From Bacillota bacterium (GTDB taxonomy: Bacteria > Bacillota > Dethiobacteria > DTU022), in assembly GCA_018400435.1 (NCBI GenBank), contig JAGYMW010000013.1, positions 1 through 40,199 of the forward strand: DNA of 40,199 nt. Reading direction: 5' to 3'. The notes under the pieces are model-generated. The model was not told the DNA's origin. It saw nothing but the letters and a program-made list of their open reading frames with translations, and made no database searches. The position numbers were made by a program, and so were the translations under genes. Positions 1 to 8,952 of this stretch are shown here, piece by piece; the first letter of the stretch is position 1; every line of letters starts with the position of its first letter.

Positions 1-359
1 CGCAAAGATTCATAAACGCGCCGCTGTTTCCATTTTAGCTGTTCATCGTAGGCAAAATGCTGCAGCGAACATCCTCCACAACGGCTGTAATAAGGGCAGG
101 GCGGTTGAACTCGGGCGGGCGATGGGTCGATTATGGCAAGCAGTTCTGCCTCGGCATACGATTTTCGGACCCTGGTGACGCTCACCTCAACCCTCTCACC
201 CGGCAGGGCTCCACCGATAAAGAAGGTAAATCCCTCGTGCTTACCGACACCTTTTCCATCGTGATTCAGGTCGGTTATTTGAAGTACAAGGCGTTCACCC
301 ATATTGATGGGAGGCCGCAAACAACCTTGTCCTTCAGGGGAAAAGGCCATTTTTATCAT
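1..359 (-). CDS. rlmD: 23S rRNA (uracil-5-)-methyltransferase RlmD/RumA family, N-terminal part (gene runs off left edge)
   Basis: Reading the minus strand from 359 gives an open frame of 119 codons that continues past position 1. Residues about 20-75 look like a TRAM RNA-binding domain. They are followed by a cluster of cysteines (PPCPYYSRCGGCSLQHF) matching the CxxxxxCGGCxxQH iron-sulfur motif of the RlmD/RumA family of SAM-dependent uracil-C5 rRNA methyltransferases. The catalytic domain lies outside the window. The first ATG (359-357) overlaps the TGA of the upstream small membrane protein gene as ATGA, suggesting translational coupling. A second in-frame ATG at 350-348 is an alternative start. 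Family assignment is from motif recognition. The exact target uridine cannot be told from this fragment. Confidence 0.85.
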   Translation of the reverse strand, partial: MIKMAFSPEGQGCLRPPINMGERLVLQITDLNHDGKGVGKHEGFTFFIGGALPGERVEVSVTRVRKSYAEAELLAIIDPSPARVQPPCPYYSRCGGCSLQHFAYDEQLKWKQRRVYESL

Positions 360-604
360 TTTATCAACCGTGCAATGTAGAGGACGACTACCGCGCCAAG
401 AAAGGCAATTATGATTGTCGACAGATTGAAACCGGAGATCGCATTCTGAACATTGAAAAGGGCCCCGGCCAGCCAGCCCCCAACCAGGGCACCAACTATA
501 CCGATTATTATATTGCCAATCAGTCCGAATCCTTTACCTTTCATGACCAGCCCGGCAAGCCAGCCGGCAATGATTCCAACTATCAACCAGGTTAAAATTC
601 CCAT
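356..604 (-). CDS. GlsB/YeaQ/YmgE family (transglycosylase-associated) small membrane protein
   Basis: An 82-residue, very hydrophobic protein with three membrane segments (about residues 3-21, 27-50 and 59-79) separated by short glycine-rich turns. The GWLAG repeats and the GNIIIGIVGALVGGW stretch are typical of the family historically called transglycosylase-associated proteins. These are often stress-induced, and their biochemical role is unknown. Start ATG at 604 is preceded by an AAGGTGG ribosome binding site. The stop codon overlaps the start of the downstream rlmD gene by four bases, so the two are probably co-transcribed. Confidence 0.85.
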   Translation of the reverse strand: MGILTWLIVGIIAGWLAGLVMKGKGFGLIGNIIIGIVGALVGGWLAGALFNVQNAISGFNLSTIIIAFLGAVVVLYIARLIK

Positions 605-865
605 CTTAATCCACCTTTCATTTTGATTTATCCGTGGAAAATATTAACTTCCACGGAGTCATGGCACGGAAACAGGCCTTTTGAACCAGCTTCTTCCCTA
701 TATTTTACCATGGGCGGAGAGCAGGGACAACAACTATGGCATTTTAAGAGAGCAGCCGTTTCGCATTTATGTTGTCGCCGGGTGGAGATAACGAACAAAA
801 ATGTATTATAATTAATAAACCACTGCTAACTTGTGATCAAAAACAGGGAACCGGGGTGAGACATT

Positions 866-1648
866 TTGGCAATCAAGAAAGGGGCTTTCCTGATCATTTC
901 TTCATTGTTGTTAATCGCGGCTTCATGCAGTGAACCGCCGGACGGGGACAATGAGGATGAACCACAGCAACCTGCTTCGGAATTGCCGGAAGAAGTTGAA
1001 ACCTGGGTTGAATATTCAAAGGACATGTTCCTGGGTCAATCCCGCAGGGTTGACGGCACGCTTTACCTGCTGGCCACTTATGGGGAGAAACCCGGTGGAG
1101 GCTACGATGTTGAAATTACCGGTGTGGAAGAGACAGACAACCGGCTGATGGTTACCGTTCACTTTTCCGAACCCGAGGAGGGGGAACAGGTAATCCAGAC
1201 CCTGACCTACCCTTATGATCTGATAGCAATTGATGACCCGGGGTTGCCGGTGGAATTTGTTGCTGTTGGAACAGAGTCTTACCTGCCCGGGCTCATGGGC
1301 ATCGAGGAGCTCCCTCCCGTGAAGGTCGGTTCCCGGTGGATTAAAATATTTTCTCCAGCACCGGGCACCACAGTAGAAAATATTTTTACTGTTGAGGGAA
1401 TAGCCAATGTTTTTGAAGGTACCGTTCAGTACCACCTTTACACTGTTGAAAATGAAACTCTTTCTGAAGGCTTCACCACCGGAGCAATGGGTGATTGGGG
1501 ATACTTTTCCTTTAAACTAACCATCCCAGGCGGGATAGAAAGTGATACCTCCCTGATCCTTGAACTCTTTACCCTCAGCCCCAGAGATGGAACCAGGGAA
1601 TATATGGTAAATATCGATCTTCTCTATAAAGGGGCTTCAACAGATTAA
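866..1648 (+). CDS. Lipoprotein with PrcB-like and Gmad2 domains
   Basis: A 260-residue secreted lipoprotein. It starts at TTG 866 with GGGGTGAG five bases upstream. The N-terminal hydrophobic signal ends in a lipobox-like AASC with Cys21 as the lipidation site, followed by an acidic, proline-rich linker. Residues about 45-135 resemble the PrcB C-terminal domain (YLLATYGEKPGGGYDVEI and a later QTLTYPYD). Residues about 165-255 match the Gmad2 immunoglobulin-like domain found in spore-germination-associated proteins (SPAPGTTV, VFEGTVQY, EGFTTGAMGDWG). A TATAAT at 807-812 could be its -10 element, though no good -35 is seen. It is divergent from the small membrane protein gene. The domains suggest an extracytoplasmic binding or scaffold role; the actual function is unknown. 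Confidence 0.8.
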   Translation: MAIKKGAFLIISSLLLIAASCSEPPDGDNEDEPQQPASELPEEVETWVEYSKDMFLGQSRRVDGTLYLLATYGEKPGGGYDVEITGVEETDNRLMVTVHFSEPEEGEQVIQTLTYPYDLIAIDDPGLPVEFVAVGTESYLPGLMGIEELPPVKVGSRWIKIFSPAPGTTVENIFTVEGIANVFEGTVQYHLYTVENETLSEGFTTGAMGDWGYFSFKLTIPGGIESDTSLILELFTLSPRDGTREYMVNIDLLYKGASTD

Positions 1649-1772
1649 TCAAAGCCTCTCCTGTACAGTTACTGCCTGACTGTATGGCCAGGAGCTAAAA
1701 TCTCCCCAAAGGGTTGGCAAATGTGATATGATAACTTCTGACAAAGTCAAAATGGATTCAGGAAGTGATTAA

Positions 1773-2945
1773 TTGGAAAGCGGAAACATTCACACAATAG
1801 ATCTCCACGGCCGGCAGGTAATCCTTGTGGGCACAGCACACGTATCAAAAATGAGCGTTGAAGAAGTCAAAGATGTCATTGAAAGAGAAAAGCCCGACAC
1901 GGTTTGCATTGAACTCTGCCAGTCCAGATACCAGTCAATTACCGATGCTAACAGGTGGCAGAATACGGATGTCGTGAAAATAATCAAGGAAGGAAGAGCC
2001 CTTCTGCTCCTGGCCAACATGGTCCTTTCTTCTTATCAGAAAAGATTGGGTAAAAAATTTGGCATCAATCCCGGTCAGGAAATGATCCAGGCAATTAAAT
2101 CGGCGGAAGAAACGGGAGCCTTCCTCTGTCTGGCCGACCGCGATATTCAAACCACCATGTTGAGGCTGTGGCGCAGTACCGGTCTGTGGGGCAAGTTGAA
2201 ACTTTTCTTCCAGCTCCTGATGAGTATTTTTGTTGATGAAGAACTTACTGAAGAAGATATGGAAAAAATGAAAGACAAGGATATGCTCAGCGCTGCCCTG
2301 GATGAATTATCCGGTGCCTTTCCCCAGTTGAAATCGATCATCATCGACGAGAGAGACCAATACCTGGCCTACAAGATTAAGTCCGCCCCAGGTGAAAAAA
2401 TAGTCGCCGTGCTCGGAGCCGGTCACATTCCGGGAATTAAGGAAGAACTCTTCAGGGAGCAAAATCCGGCTGAGCTAACCAGAATACCGCCAGCTTCCAA
2501 AACCACCAAAATTGTCGGCTGGAGCATACCCATAATTATAATTGCCGCCATCGTCCTAACTTTTTCTGTTGATAGGGCAACGGGGATTGATCAGATTGTC
2601 AGCTGGGTCCTCTGGAACGGTTCTCTGGGTGTGCTTGGAGCCATCCTGGCATTTGCTCATCCTCTGGCCATCCTTACTGCCTTCGTTGTCGCACCAATTA
2701 GCTCCCTCAGCCCCATGCTTGCAGCAGGTTGGTTTGCCGGCTTAACGGAAGCAATCGTGCGCAAACCCAGTGTCCGCGATTTTGAAAGTCTTTCTGAAGA
2801 TGTTCACACTGTGAAAGGGTTCTGGCGCAACAAGGTAACCCATGTCCTGCTGGTAGTGATATTTGCCAATCTGGGTAGCACAGTGGGAACTATTATCGGA
2901 GGTGCCGACGTGATCGGCAAATTTATCCATACCTATTTTGGTTAG
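1773..2945 (+). CDS. TraB/PrgY (TraB-domain) family membrane protein
   Basis: A 390-residue protein of the TraB/PrgY/GumN superfamily. The conserved start VGTAHVS (His23) is followed by an ELC-SRY block (Glu47, Arg52) and a later AVLGAGHIPG block near residue 215. These are the conserved Glu/His features that led to a metalloprotease-like proposal for the superfamily. The C-terminal third (from about residue 245) carries several membrane segments, as in bacterial and archaeal TraB proteins. The start is TTG 1773 with AGGAAGTGA upstream. It stands alone: the upstream lipoprotein ends about 125 bp away and the downstream gene converges. PrgY blocks pheromone activity in enterococci; no such role can be inferred here. 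Confidence 0.85.
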   Translation: MESGNIHTIDLHGRQVILVGTAHVSKMSVEEVKDVIEREKPDTVCIELCQSRYQSITDANRWQNTDVVKIIKEGRALLLLANMVLSSYQKRLGKKFGINPGQEMIQAIKSAEETGAFLCLADRDIQTTMLRLWRSTGLWGKLKLFFQLLMSIFVDEELTEEDMEKMKDKDMLSAALDELSGAFPQLKSIIIDERDQYLAYKIKSAPGEKIVAVLGAGHIPGIKEELFREQNPAELTRIPPASKTTKIVGWSIPIIIIAAIVLTFSVDRATGIDQIVSWVLWNGSLGVLGAILAFAHPLAILTAFVVAPISSLSPMLAAGWFAGLTEAIVRKPSVRDFESLSEDVHTVKGFWRNKVTHVLLVVIFANLGSTVGTIIGGADVIGKFIHTYFG

Positions 2946-3428
2946 GATTTCATGGATAATTTCATACTATCTTTGCAGTTTGATTAGCAAACCCTGGACA
3001 CCAGAAGAAGAAAAGAAATTTGAGTTAACTTCTATCCGTCCGTATTTCAGTTTTAACTTCCTTGATCATCATAGCATTAAACTTTAAAAAGTGGATCGTA
3101 ACACTGACTTCCACTATAAACAGAAACATCCTCAAAAACAACTCTAGCACAAAAAAAACAAGCATCAGCATGCTCCAGAGAAGAATGAACGTCCCTTTTC
3201 TGGTGTTAAGAGTTATCTGCCCTTAAGTCAGATGAATTTAAATGCAGGTCTCGAACATCCAATGATTGATCAACCAGTCGGAATGGGTACACGGGAAGAC
3301 GGTTCTTTTGTATCGCTGACGACTGCGGCTTATATATTTCAACCACCGAAAAGTTTTAATACAAAAACAACATCCAGGGAAACGACATAAAACAACCATC
3401 CCCCTGTGTTTCTGGTCTCCCTGTGTGT
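2946..3428. other. Gene-free stretch between convergent genes
   Basis: About 480 bp between the 3' ends of the TraB-family gene and the YibE/F gene. It is AT-rich and holds no recognisable RNA gene or strong rho-independent terminator. The only frame of note is a plus-strand 52-codon frame at 3232-3390 without a ribosome binding site or recognisable homology. A short direct repeat (CCCTGTGT twice, about 3411-3427) sits just beyond the YibE/F stop. Confidence 0.5.
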
Positions 3429-4568
3429 TTAGCCGTGTTTTGACAGAAAATAGCCGGCCAGGACAGCTGTAACGGGCACTGCGGCAACGAGACCGATACT
3501 GCCGGCGGTGCCGCGGACAAACTCGGTGGCAATCATATCCATGTTGATGATTTTTAGCCAGGCAATTTCATACCCCATTACCAGCAGGAGCATTGGTATG
3601 GCAGAACCGACATAAGCAAGGACCAGGGTATTGGCCATGGTTCCCATAACATCGCGCCCTACATTGAGTGAAGCCCGGAAAAGCTCAAGAAACCTAATTT
3701 CGGGATTGGCCTGCCTGATTTCAGCAGCAGCCGAAGCGATGGACATGCCGATATCGGTGATCGCTCCCAGCGAACCGATAATAATCCCGGCAAATAGCAA
3801 TCCCCGAAAATCGATGGTGTTATCCAAAAAGTAAAGCATCTGTGCCTCGTTGGTCCCGAAACCGGTAAGGCGGGCCATGCTGCCAGCCCAGTAAGCCATT
3901 AAACCGGCAACGATTACTCCTACTACCGTTCCCAAAATAGCTACGAGAGATTTGAGGTTAAGCCCCCCGATAATAAAAAGAGTAAAGGTAATAGCAAGGA
4001 TAGCTACACCGATAGCCAGTAGAATCGGGTTATAACCTTGAAGAAGCAGGGGAAGCATATACTGAACAACCAGAAAGATTGTGGTACCCAGGGTAATAAC
4101 AGTTTTTAACCCCTGCATTCGGCCGACAACCAGCAGGGCCAGCACGAAAATGCCAATCAAATAATAGACTCCTCGATCGCGGGCTATATCCTGAACGTAA
4201 GCCTCTTCAAAATTTCCTTCTTCACCAAAAGCAACAACAATGACTTCCTGTCCCTCTTCAAGCAAAAAATCATAAACCGGATCCCCGGCAAAATAGGTAT
4301 TGGTAATGGTGATAATCTCACCGCGGTAGGGACCCCCGGTCAGAACGACAGACACTTTCTGCTCCACCATGGAATAATATTCATGTTCCTGTGTTTCCGT
4401 TTCTTCTATTTTTAAAATTTGCGCCCTGTAGAAATGCTCTTCCTCCATAAATTCTTCTTCCATGTATCCTTCATAACCATAATCTTCTTCAACAGCAAGA
4501 ACAGGCCGGGTCAGGAAGACAACAGCAAAAAATAGGATGATTAATACAAGCAGTTGTTTTTTCTGCAT
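3429..4568 (-). CDS. YibE/F-like multispanning membrane protein
   Basis: A 379-residue protein of the YibE/F-like family. The ATG at 4568 was chosen because AGGAGG lies six bases upstream; a longer upstream frame lacks a site and overlaps the CAP gene. An N-terminal signal/membrane segment is followed by a strongly acidic stretch (many Glu and Tyr, about residues 26-50). A soluble beta-rich region up to about residue 145 follows (VVLTGGPYRGE, VYDFLLEEGQEV). At least seven membrane helices come next, with the family-typical GIIIGSLGAITDIGMSIASA and a terminal VRGTAGSIGL block. The family's substrate is not established. It is the last gene of the CBS - CAP - YibE/F cluster, 52 bp behind the CAP gene. 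Confidence 0.85.
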   Translation of the reverse strand: MQKKQLLVLIILFFAVVFLTRPVLAVEEDYGYEGYMEEEFMEEEHFYRAQILKIEETETQEHEYYSMVEQKVSVVLTGGPYRGEIITITNTYFAGDPVYDFLLEEGQEVIVVAFGEEGNFEEAYVQDIARDRGVYYLIGIFVLALLVVGRMQGLKTVITLGTTIFLVVQYMLPLLLQGYNPILLAIGVAILAITFTLFIIGGLNLKSLVAILGTVVGVIVAGLMAYWAGSMARLTGFGTNEAQMLYFLDNTIDFRGLLFAGIIIGSLGAITDIGMSIASAAAEIRQANPEIRFLELFRASLNVGRDVMGTMANTLVLAYVGSAIPMLLLVMGYEIAWLKIINMDMIATEFVRGTAGSIGLVAAVPVTAVLAGYFLSKHG

Positions 4569-4620
4569 AGTACGCCTCCTGAAAATGAAATTGCGAAAAA
4601 CGATTGTCGCAGGAATAATA

Positions 4621-5391
4621 CTAGCTACCCGTGAAGATCTGAGTATAATAGTGGCACCCGTCGCTGCCGACAGCAATCCCGATGCCAACGCTGTTATAAT
4701 TCCCATTGAGCATATTGGCCCGATGTGGCGGTGACCCGAGCAAAGAATTATGAGCTGCAGCTACGCTGCCGTTCGAATTCATGGCCAGGTTTTCACCTGC
4801 CGCCCGGTAGCTGACCCCGAACCAGCTCAGTATACTGCCCAGATCTCCATACACTGGCGAAACATGGCCAAAATAGTTGTTATCAACCATATCATTACTC
4901 TTGGCCCGGGCAACACGGGTCAATTTACTGGAATACTGCAAAGCGGATAACCCGGAATTTTTTCGTGCTTCGTTAAGCAAAGCGAACATCTGCTGCTCTT
5001 TGCTGCTCAGGCCGGTTGGAGAAGCAGCCACTTCCGAAGAAGGAGCAGTGACTGCCGGTTCCTGACCTTCGGTTGATTCATCCCGGGCAGTATCAGGTTC
5101 TTCGGGGCTTTCCTCAGGTTCGGGTTTAGATTCCGGTTCGGGTTCCGGTTCCGGCCTGACCTTTTCTCCCGGTTCTTCCCTGGCCTCTTTGTCGGCAACA
5201 AAAATTAAGGCCGGCCAATTCACAGTCTTTTCAACCGGCTCTTCAACACTGCCATCTTCCAGGATTTTTCCCCCAACGATTGAAGAGGAACAATCAACGG
5301 AACCATATTCCGTTATACAGGCAAGGACAAACAACAATCCCAAACAAACAGCGATAACAAAAACGGCTACCCCGATCTTTTTTCTGTTCAT
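4621..5391 (-). CDS. Secreted CAP/SCP domain protein (YkwD-like)
   Basis: A 256-residue secreted or membrane-anchored protein. ATG 5391 is favoured because GGAGCAG lies eight to nine bases upstream, inside the end of the CBS gene. An N-terminal hydrophobic segment (about residues 5-23) is followed by a low-complexity linker rich in Glu and Pro (alternating EPEPEPE-type runs, about 75-105). A C-terminal CAP/SCP domain begins near residue 130: LLNEARKNSGL, then MVDNNYFGHVSP, a GENLA motif, and PPHRANMLN. The family includes Bacillus YkwD and sporulation-associated YabG/SafA-era CAP proteins; the molecular activity of bacterial members is mostly unknown. Four bases separate it from the upstream CBS gene, so it is translationally coupled. 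Confidence 0.9.
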   Translation of the reverse strand: MNRKKIGVAVFVIAVCLGLLFVLACITEYGSVDCSSSIVGGKILEDGSVEEPVEKTVNWPALIFVADKEAREEPGEKVRPEPEPEPESKPEPEESPEEPDTARDESTEGQEPAVTAPSSEVAASPTGLSSKEQQMFALLNEARKNSGLSALQYSSKLTRVARAKSNDMVDNNYFGHVSPVYGDLGSILSWFGVSYRAAGENLAMNSNGSVAAAHNSLLGSPPHRANMLNGNYNSVGIGIAVGSDGCHYYTQIFTGS

Positions 5392-5395
5392 AAGT

Positions 5396-6130
5396 TTACT
5401 GCTCCTTACTATTCTGACCCAGTTCAAGGTGAATCTGAGGCAGATCGCGGTTGGTTATAATTCCCATCAGCGGTTCATCTTTCTCCCCGTTCTGGGTAAT
5501 AAGTACCGCTTCCAGCTTGCGCCCTTTCTTCTGCCAGACATAAAAGAGATCGGGAATATCAAACAGCGGATTAGTCACCGGCACAATTTCATATTCCTTT
5601 TCATTGCCCACTATCTTAATGACATCCATAACTGAAGTTTTATCAATATCGAAAGAATCATCGGCCAGGCTGATCCCCATCCACTTAACAATCATGTTCG
5701 ACGTAAGCAGGCCAACCAGTTTTCCCGCTTTGATAACCGGCGCCTGGGTAAATGAATGTTTGCTGAAAGCACGAACCGCTTTCGAAACTGGATCGGAAGC
5801 TTTCAGAGAAAGGACATCCTTTAAAAAAAGAGGCGCTACTTTGGGCGGTTCGAGAAGAAGAGTGGCAATATGTTCAATAGAGTGCACGACTTCGTCGTTC
5901 GGTTCGGCAATAATTTTTCCTCCCACCCGATCGTGAACGATCGCATTACGCAGTTCACTGTACTCTCTCAAATCAAAGCGGAACTTTTCGATCAGTGGAT
6001 TAACCCGGGCACTTCTGTCAACGAGTTCAAAAAAACGGCGGTGATCCTTGATGTTGAGAATCCGTTCCATTTCATGTTCAATTGCTGAAAAAGCGTTTAG
6101 AAAACGCTCCGAATTACTTTGTTCAGTCAT
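5396..6130 (-). CDS. CBS-pair protein with N-terminal HEPN-like domain
   Basis: A 244-residue cytosolic protein. Residues 1-90 are helical and contain LRNAIVHDR (Arg61, Asn62, His66), which fits the RN-x3-H signature of HEPN domains. Residues about 105-235 contain two CBS motifs: VSKAVRAFSKHSFTQAPVI...GLLTSN, and a second ending GIITNRDL. CBS pairs bind adenosyl ligands and regulate attached domains. HEPN domains are often RNases but can also be non-catalytic RNA- or nucleotide-binding modules. It is first in a three-gene minus-strand cluster with the CAP and YibE/F genes. The CBS call is firm. The HEPN call rests on a short motif and predicted helices, and enzymatic activity is not implied. 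Confidence 0.8.
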   Translation of the reverse strand: MTEQSNSERFLNAFSAIEHEMERILNIKDHRRFFELVDRSARVNPLIEKFRFDLREYSELRNAIVHDRVGGKIIAEPNDEVVHSIEHIATLLLEPPKVAPLFLKDVLSLKASDPVSKAVRAFSKHSFTQAPVIKAGKLVGLLTSNMIVKWMGISLADDSFDIDKTSVMDVIKIVGNEKEYEIVPVTNPLFDIPDLFYVWQKKGRKLEAVLITQNGEKDEPLMGIITNRDLPQIHLELGQNSKEQ

Positions 6131-6210
6131 TTAATAACCTCCCTGCCCCTTTTAGACCACCTGATAATATTCAACTACCACCGGGTAATATCCTGCCCCT
6201 GGCTGCCTTC

Positions 6211-6470
6211 TTAGCTGAGGCTGACCAGATCCCGGTAGAAATCGACTATCTTGCCCAGCTTTTCCACCTGATACGCTTATCCACTCCATGGATACTGTGC
6301 AGTTTTTCAGCAGTCATGGCAACAGAAGGCATCTTCACCCTGGCGGCTCCCTGCCGAAGATACTGCTGCCCTATTTGAGACATAATCCAACATTTTTCCC
6401 AAGGGATCGTCCGCGGCAGAAACAGGACGACTACCCGTAAAATAATGAATGATGGTATACTATTACCCAA
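6211..6470 (-). pseudogene. Possible decayed small gene with a frameshift
   Basis: On the minus strand a protein-like frame (for example MPSVAMTAEKLHSIHGVDKR) runs to about 6270. It would continue protein-like in the next frame (VEKLGKIVDFYRDLVSLS, stop at 6213-6211) if one base had been lost there. The reading as a single decayed frame is inference from amino-acid texture only; no family was recognised. A sequencing error near 6270 would give the same picture. The rest of the 6131-6616 gap holds a BamHI-type palindrome (6518-6527) and the leader of the HIT gene. Confidence 0.3.
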
Positions 6471-6616
6471 AATGTTTGGACTTAAACTCCTTGTATCATT
6501 TCAATCCTGCCGGCAATCAGGATCCTGTTTACTGTTTATGATATAGTTAAAAGGCGGCTATTTTTAACCGGGACAGAATGCCTTGTTCTATACTTGCCGC
6601 GCAAAGGAGGGACACG

Positions 6617-7042
6617 ATGAAAGACTGTGTGTTTTGTCATCCCGAGAAATTAAATATTATTGCTGAAAATGACCTGGCCCTGGCCTTTCACGATGCCTGC
6701 CCGGTTAGCAGGGGGCACTGCCTGGTAATCCCCAAACGGCATGTGGAACAATATTTTGCCGCTACCGCGGAAGAACACGCCGCCATGGTCAGCTTGATTT
6801 TCAATGTCCGCCAGCAACTGGAGGAAAAATTTAGCCCCGACGGCTACAACATCGGTTCCAATATCGGGTTCGATGCCGGGCAGACCATATTCCATTTTCA
6901 CATTCATATCATCCCGCGCTACCACGGTGATGTAGTCGATCCCCGCGGTGGGATCAGGAAAGTTATTCCCACCCGCAGTCACCATCGACAGTACAGGAAA
7001 GATTCCCCTCTTTCATTCGAAGAGCATACTCAAGAGCCGTGA
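6617..7042 (+). CDS. HIT family hydrolase (histidine triad)
   Basis: A 141-residue HIT-domain protein. ATG 6617 is preceded by AAAGGAGG at seven bases; an upstream in-frame ATG has no such site. The zinc-type CVFC pair (Cys4, Cys7) opens the protein. [11 protein letters not shown] is the conserved mid-domain block, and the active-site triad is HFHIHIIPR (His93, His95, His97). HIT proteins hydrolyse nucleotide phosphoramidates or dinucleoside polyphosphates. It is a single gene on the plus strand. The last 80 bases overlap the 3' end of the opposite-strand YyaL-type gene, and the C-terminal tail beyond VIPTR is longer than usual for the family. Confidence 0.9.
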   Translation: MKDCVFCHPEKLNIIAENDLALAFHDACPVSRGHCLVIPKRHVEQYFAATAEEHAAMVSLIFNVRQQLEEKFSPDGYNIGSNIGFDAGQTIFHFHIHIIPRYHGDVVDPRGGIRKVIPTRSHHRQYRKDSPLSFEEHTQEP

Positions 7043-8849
7043 GCATAAAAGTGTAGGCAACAGGATTATCAGCCAGTTTTTCTCGCTGTCTTTTTAAAAC
7101 CATTTCGCCCTTATTCAGCAATTCATCATCTGGAAGTTGATACCCCAGGCGCAGCATGTTCATCGCCGTTACTGAAACTGCCGAAGGATGGGCCCCATCA
7201 TAAGCTTCGGCAGTGGCCAGCAGATTAATCCTCACTTCATTAGTGGTACTGAACAGCAAAGTTCCATCCTGCTTATAATATTTTTGAACTACACAGGAAG
7301 TCAGCTGGTGAGCCCTATCCAGGTAATACTGTTTTCCTGTAGCCCGATACAGCTCAATCAAACCCCAGGTTAAAAATGCATAATCCTCGAGAAAAGCCTC
7401 CACCGCCACCTCTTCTTCCCGGTATCGTCTCATAAGAATCCCCCGCCTGTCGAGCATACGGCGGTAAATAAAATCAACAGCCTTTTCTGCGGCAGCAAGG
7501 TAGGCAGGTTCGTCAAGAAGGACAGACCCACGGGCAAGGGCGGCAATCATCAACCCGTTCCAGGCAGCAATGACCTTGTCATCCAGAAAAGGTTTCGTCC
7601 TGCGGCTGCGCGCCTCCCTCATGGTTTTACCGGCCCTGCTGAGGATCTCCCTTAGTTGGCCAACACCAACATCCCGCATCTCAGCGAATTGCTGATCATC
7701 ATGAAGACGGTGTAAAATATTTTTCCCTGCCTCGAAATTACCTTTTTCGGTAACATCATAATAATCGGCAACAATGTTCCCCTCATTTTCTCCGAGCAGA
7801 TTGAGCAGTTCAGCTCTTGTCCAGAGATAAAAGGTCCCTTCTTCCCCCTCGCTGTCAGCATCTTCAGCCGAATAAAATGCACCGGCTGGTGAAACAAGGA
7901 TGGTTAAGACATACTGACAGATCTTTCGGGCAAAAGCAGACATCTCAGGCTCTCCTGAGGCATGATATGCTTCCATGGCCGCCAGCGCCGTCAGTGCCTG
8001 ATCATAAAGCATTTTTTCAAAATGAGGAACCAGCCACCGGCGATCTACTGAATAGCGGTGTAAACCAAAACCAATCTGATCAAAGATGCCGCCGTTATAC
8101 ATTGCCTTAAGAGTATTTACCGTTATAGTCAGGGCTTCTTTACGCCCCGTTCTTTTCCAGTAGCGGAGCAAAAAAATAAGACGGTGTGGTGACGGAAATT
8201 TCGGCGCCTGGCCAAACCCTCCGTGATGGTGATCGTACATTTCTGCCAGTTGCTGATAAACCCTGTCAAGCAATTCATCAGAAGGCATGCCCTCCTCCCC
8301 TCTTTTTAACGTCTTTATTTCTCGCAGGGACTGCCGGCGCAGGAAATCAGCCAGTTCCCCGGCCGTTCTGGCAATGCGAGGGCGATCATTGTTCCACAGC
8401 TCATGTAATCGCGGCAAAAGCTCCATTAATCCTATCAGTCCGGGACGCGAATGTTTGGGCAAATAGGTGGCGGCAAAAAAGGGGGTTTTATCGGCTCCCA
8501 TCACTATTGTCAACGGCCAACCACCCTGGCCGGTTAAGGCCTGACAGGCAGTCATATAAATCTGGTCGATATCGGGGCGCTCTTCGCGATCAACCTTGAC
8601 GGATATATAATATTTGTTTAGCAGGGTCGCTATCTCCAAATCCTCAAAAGATTCCTTCTCCATTACATGGCACCAGTGACAGGTTGAATAACCAATACTT
8701 AAGAAGATCGGCTTATCCTCAACCTCAGCCATGTCAAAGGCTTCTTTCCCCCAGGGATACCAGTCAACCGGGTTATAAGCATGCTGAAGTAAATAAGGAG
8801 ATTTTTCTTTGATCAGGCGGTTCGGTCCTTCTCTACAGTCTTTCTTCAT
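6963..8849 (-). CDS. YyaL/SSP411-type thioredoxin-domain protein (DUF255)
   Basis: A 628-residue protein matching the full-length YyaL / spermatogenesis-associated protein 20 family. The N-terminal thioredoxin-like domain begins [21 protein letters not shown] and carries CHWCH (Cys57, Cys60), with the conserved [11 protein letters not shown] and GQGGWPLTI blocks. The C-terminal two thirds resemble an (alpha/alpha)-barrel of the six-hairpin glycosidase type ([40 protein letters not shown]). The biochemical role is unknown. The start at ATG 8849 has AAGGAGTG upstream. The 3' end overlaps the convergent HIT gene by 80 bp. Confidence 0.93.
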   Translation of the reverse strand: MKKDCREGPNRLIKEKSPYLLQHAYNPVDWYPWGKEAFDMAEVEDKPIFLSIGYSTCHWCHVMEKESFEDLEIATLLNKYYISVKVDREERPDIDQIYMTACQALTGQGGWPLTIVMGADKTPFFAATYLPKHSRPGLIGLMELLPRLHELWNNDRPRIARTAGELADFLRRQSLREIKTLKRGEEGMPSDELLDRVYQQLAEMYDHHHGGFGQAPKFPSPHRLIFLLRYWKRTGRKEALTITVNTLKAMYNGGIFDQIGFGLHRYSVDRRWLVPHFEKMLYDQALTALAAMEAYHASGEPEMSAFARKICQYVLTILVSPAGAFYSAEDADSEGEEGTFYLWTRAELLNLLGENEGNIVADYYDVTEKGNFEAGKNILHRLHDDQQFAEMRDVGVGQLREILSRAGKTMREARSRRTKPFLDDKVIAAWNGLMIAALARGSVLLDEPAYLAAAEKAVDFIYRRMLDRRGILMRRYREEEVAVEAFLEDYAFLTWGLIELYRATGKQYYLDRAHQLTSCVVQKYYKQDGTLLFSTTNEVRINLLATAEAYDGAHPSAVSVTAMNMLRLGYQLPDDELLNKGEMVLKRQREKLADNPVAYTFMLTALEYALRMKEGNLSCTVDGDCGWE

Positions 8850-8952
8850 TGGGCACTCCTTCTTAAATAGCAGAATGGGGAAAAGGAACTGTCACCTGAA
8901 GAATGATTCGATGATAAAGATTGCATACTTTACCTGATCCTTCTGCTGCCGG

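Noticed and set aside
57-380. Plus-strand frame of 107 codons at the left edge
   Set aside because: It is antisense to the RlmD fragment, whose cysteine motif and TRAM domain are clear.
623-811. Plus-strand 62-codon frame before the lipoprotein gene
   Set aside because: No ribosome binding site, no homology and unlike-protein composition; it is probably promoter region.
1658-1694. Hairpin CTCCTG/CAGGAG with inner TACAGT/ACTGTA after the lipoprotein gene
   Set aside because: Stable-looking but interrupted by a bulge and not followed by a T-run, so not called a terminator.
3232-3390. 52-codon plus-strand frame in the gap after the TraB-family gene
   Set aside because: No ribosome binding site and no recognised family; it may be chance.
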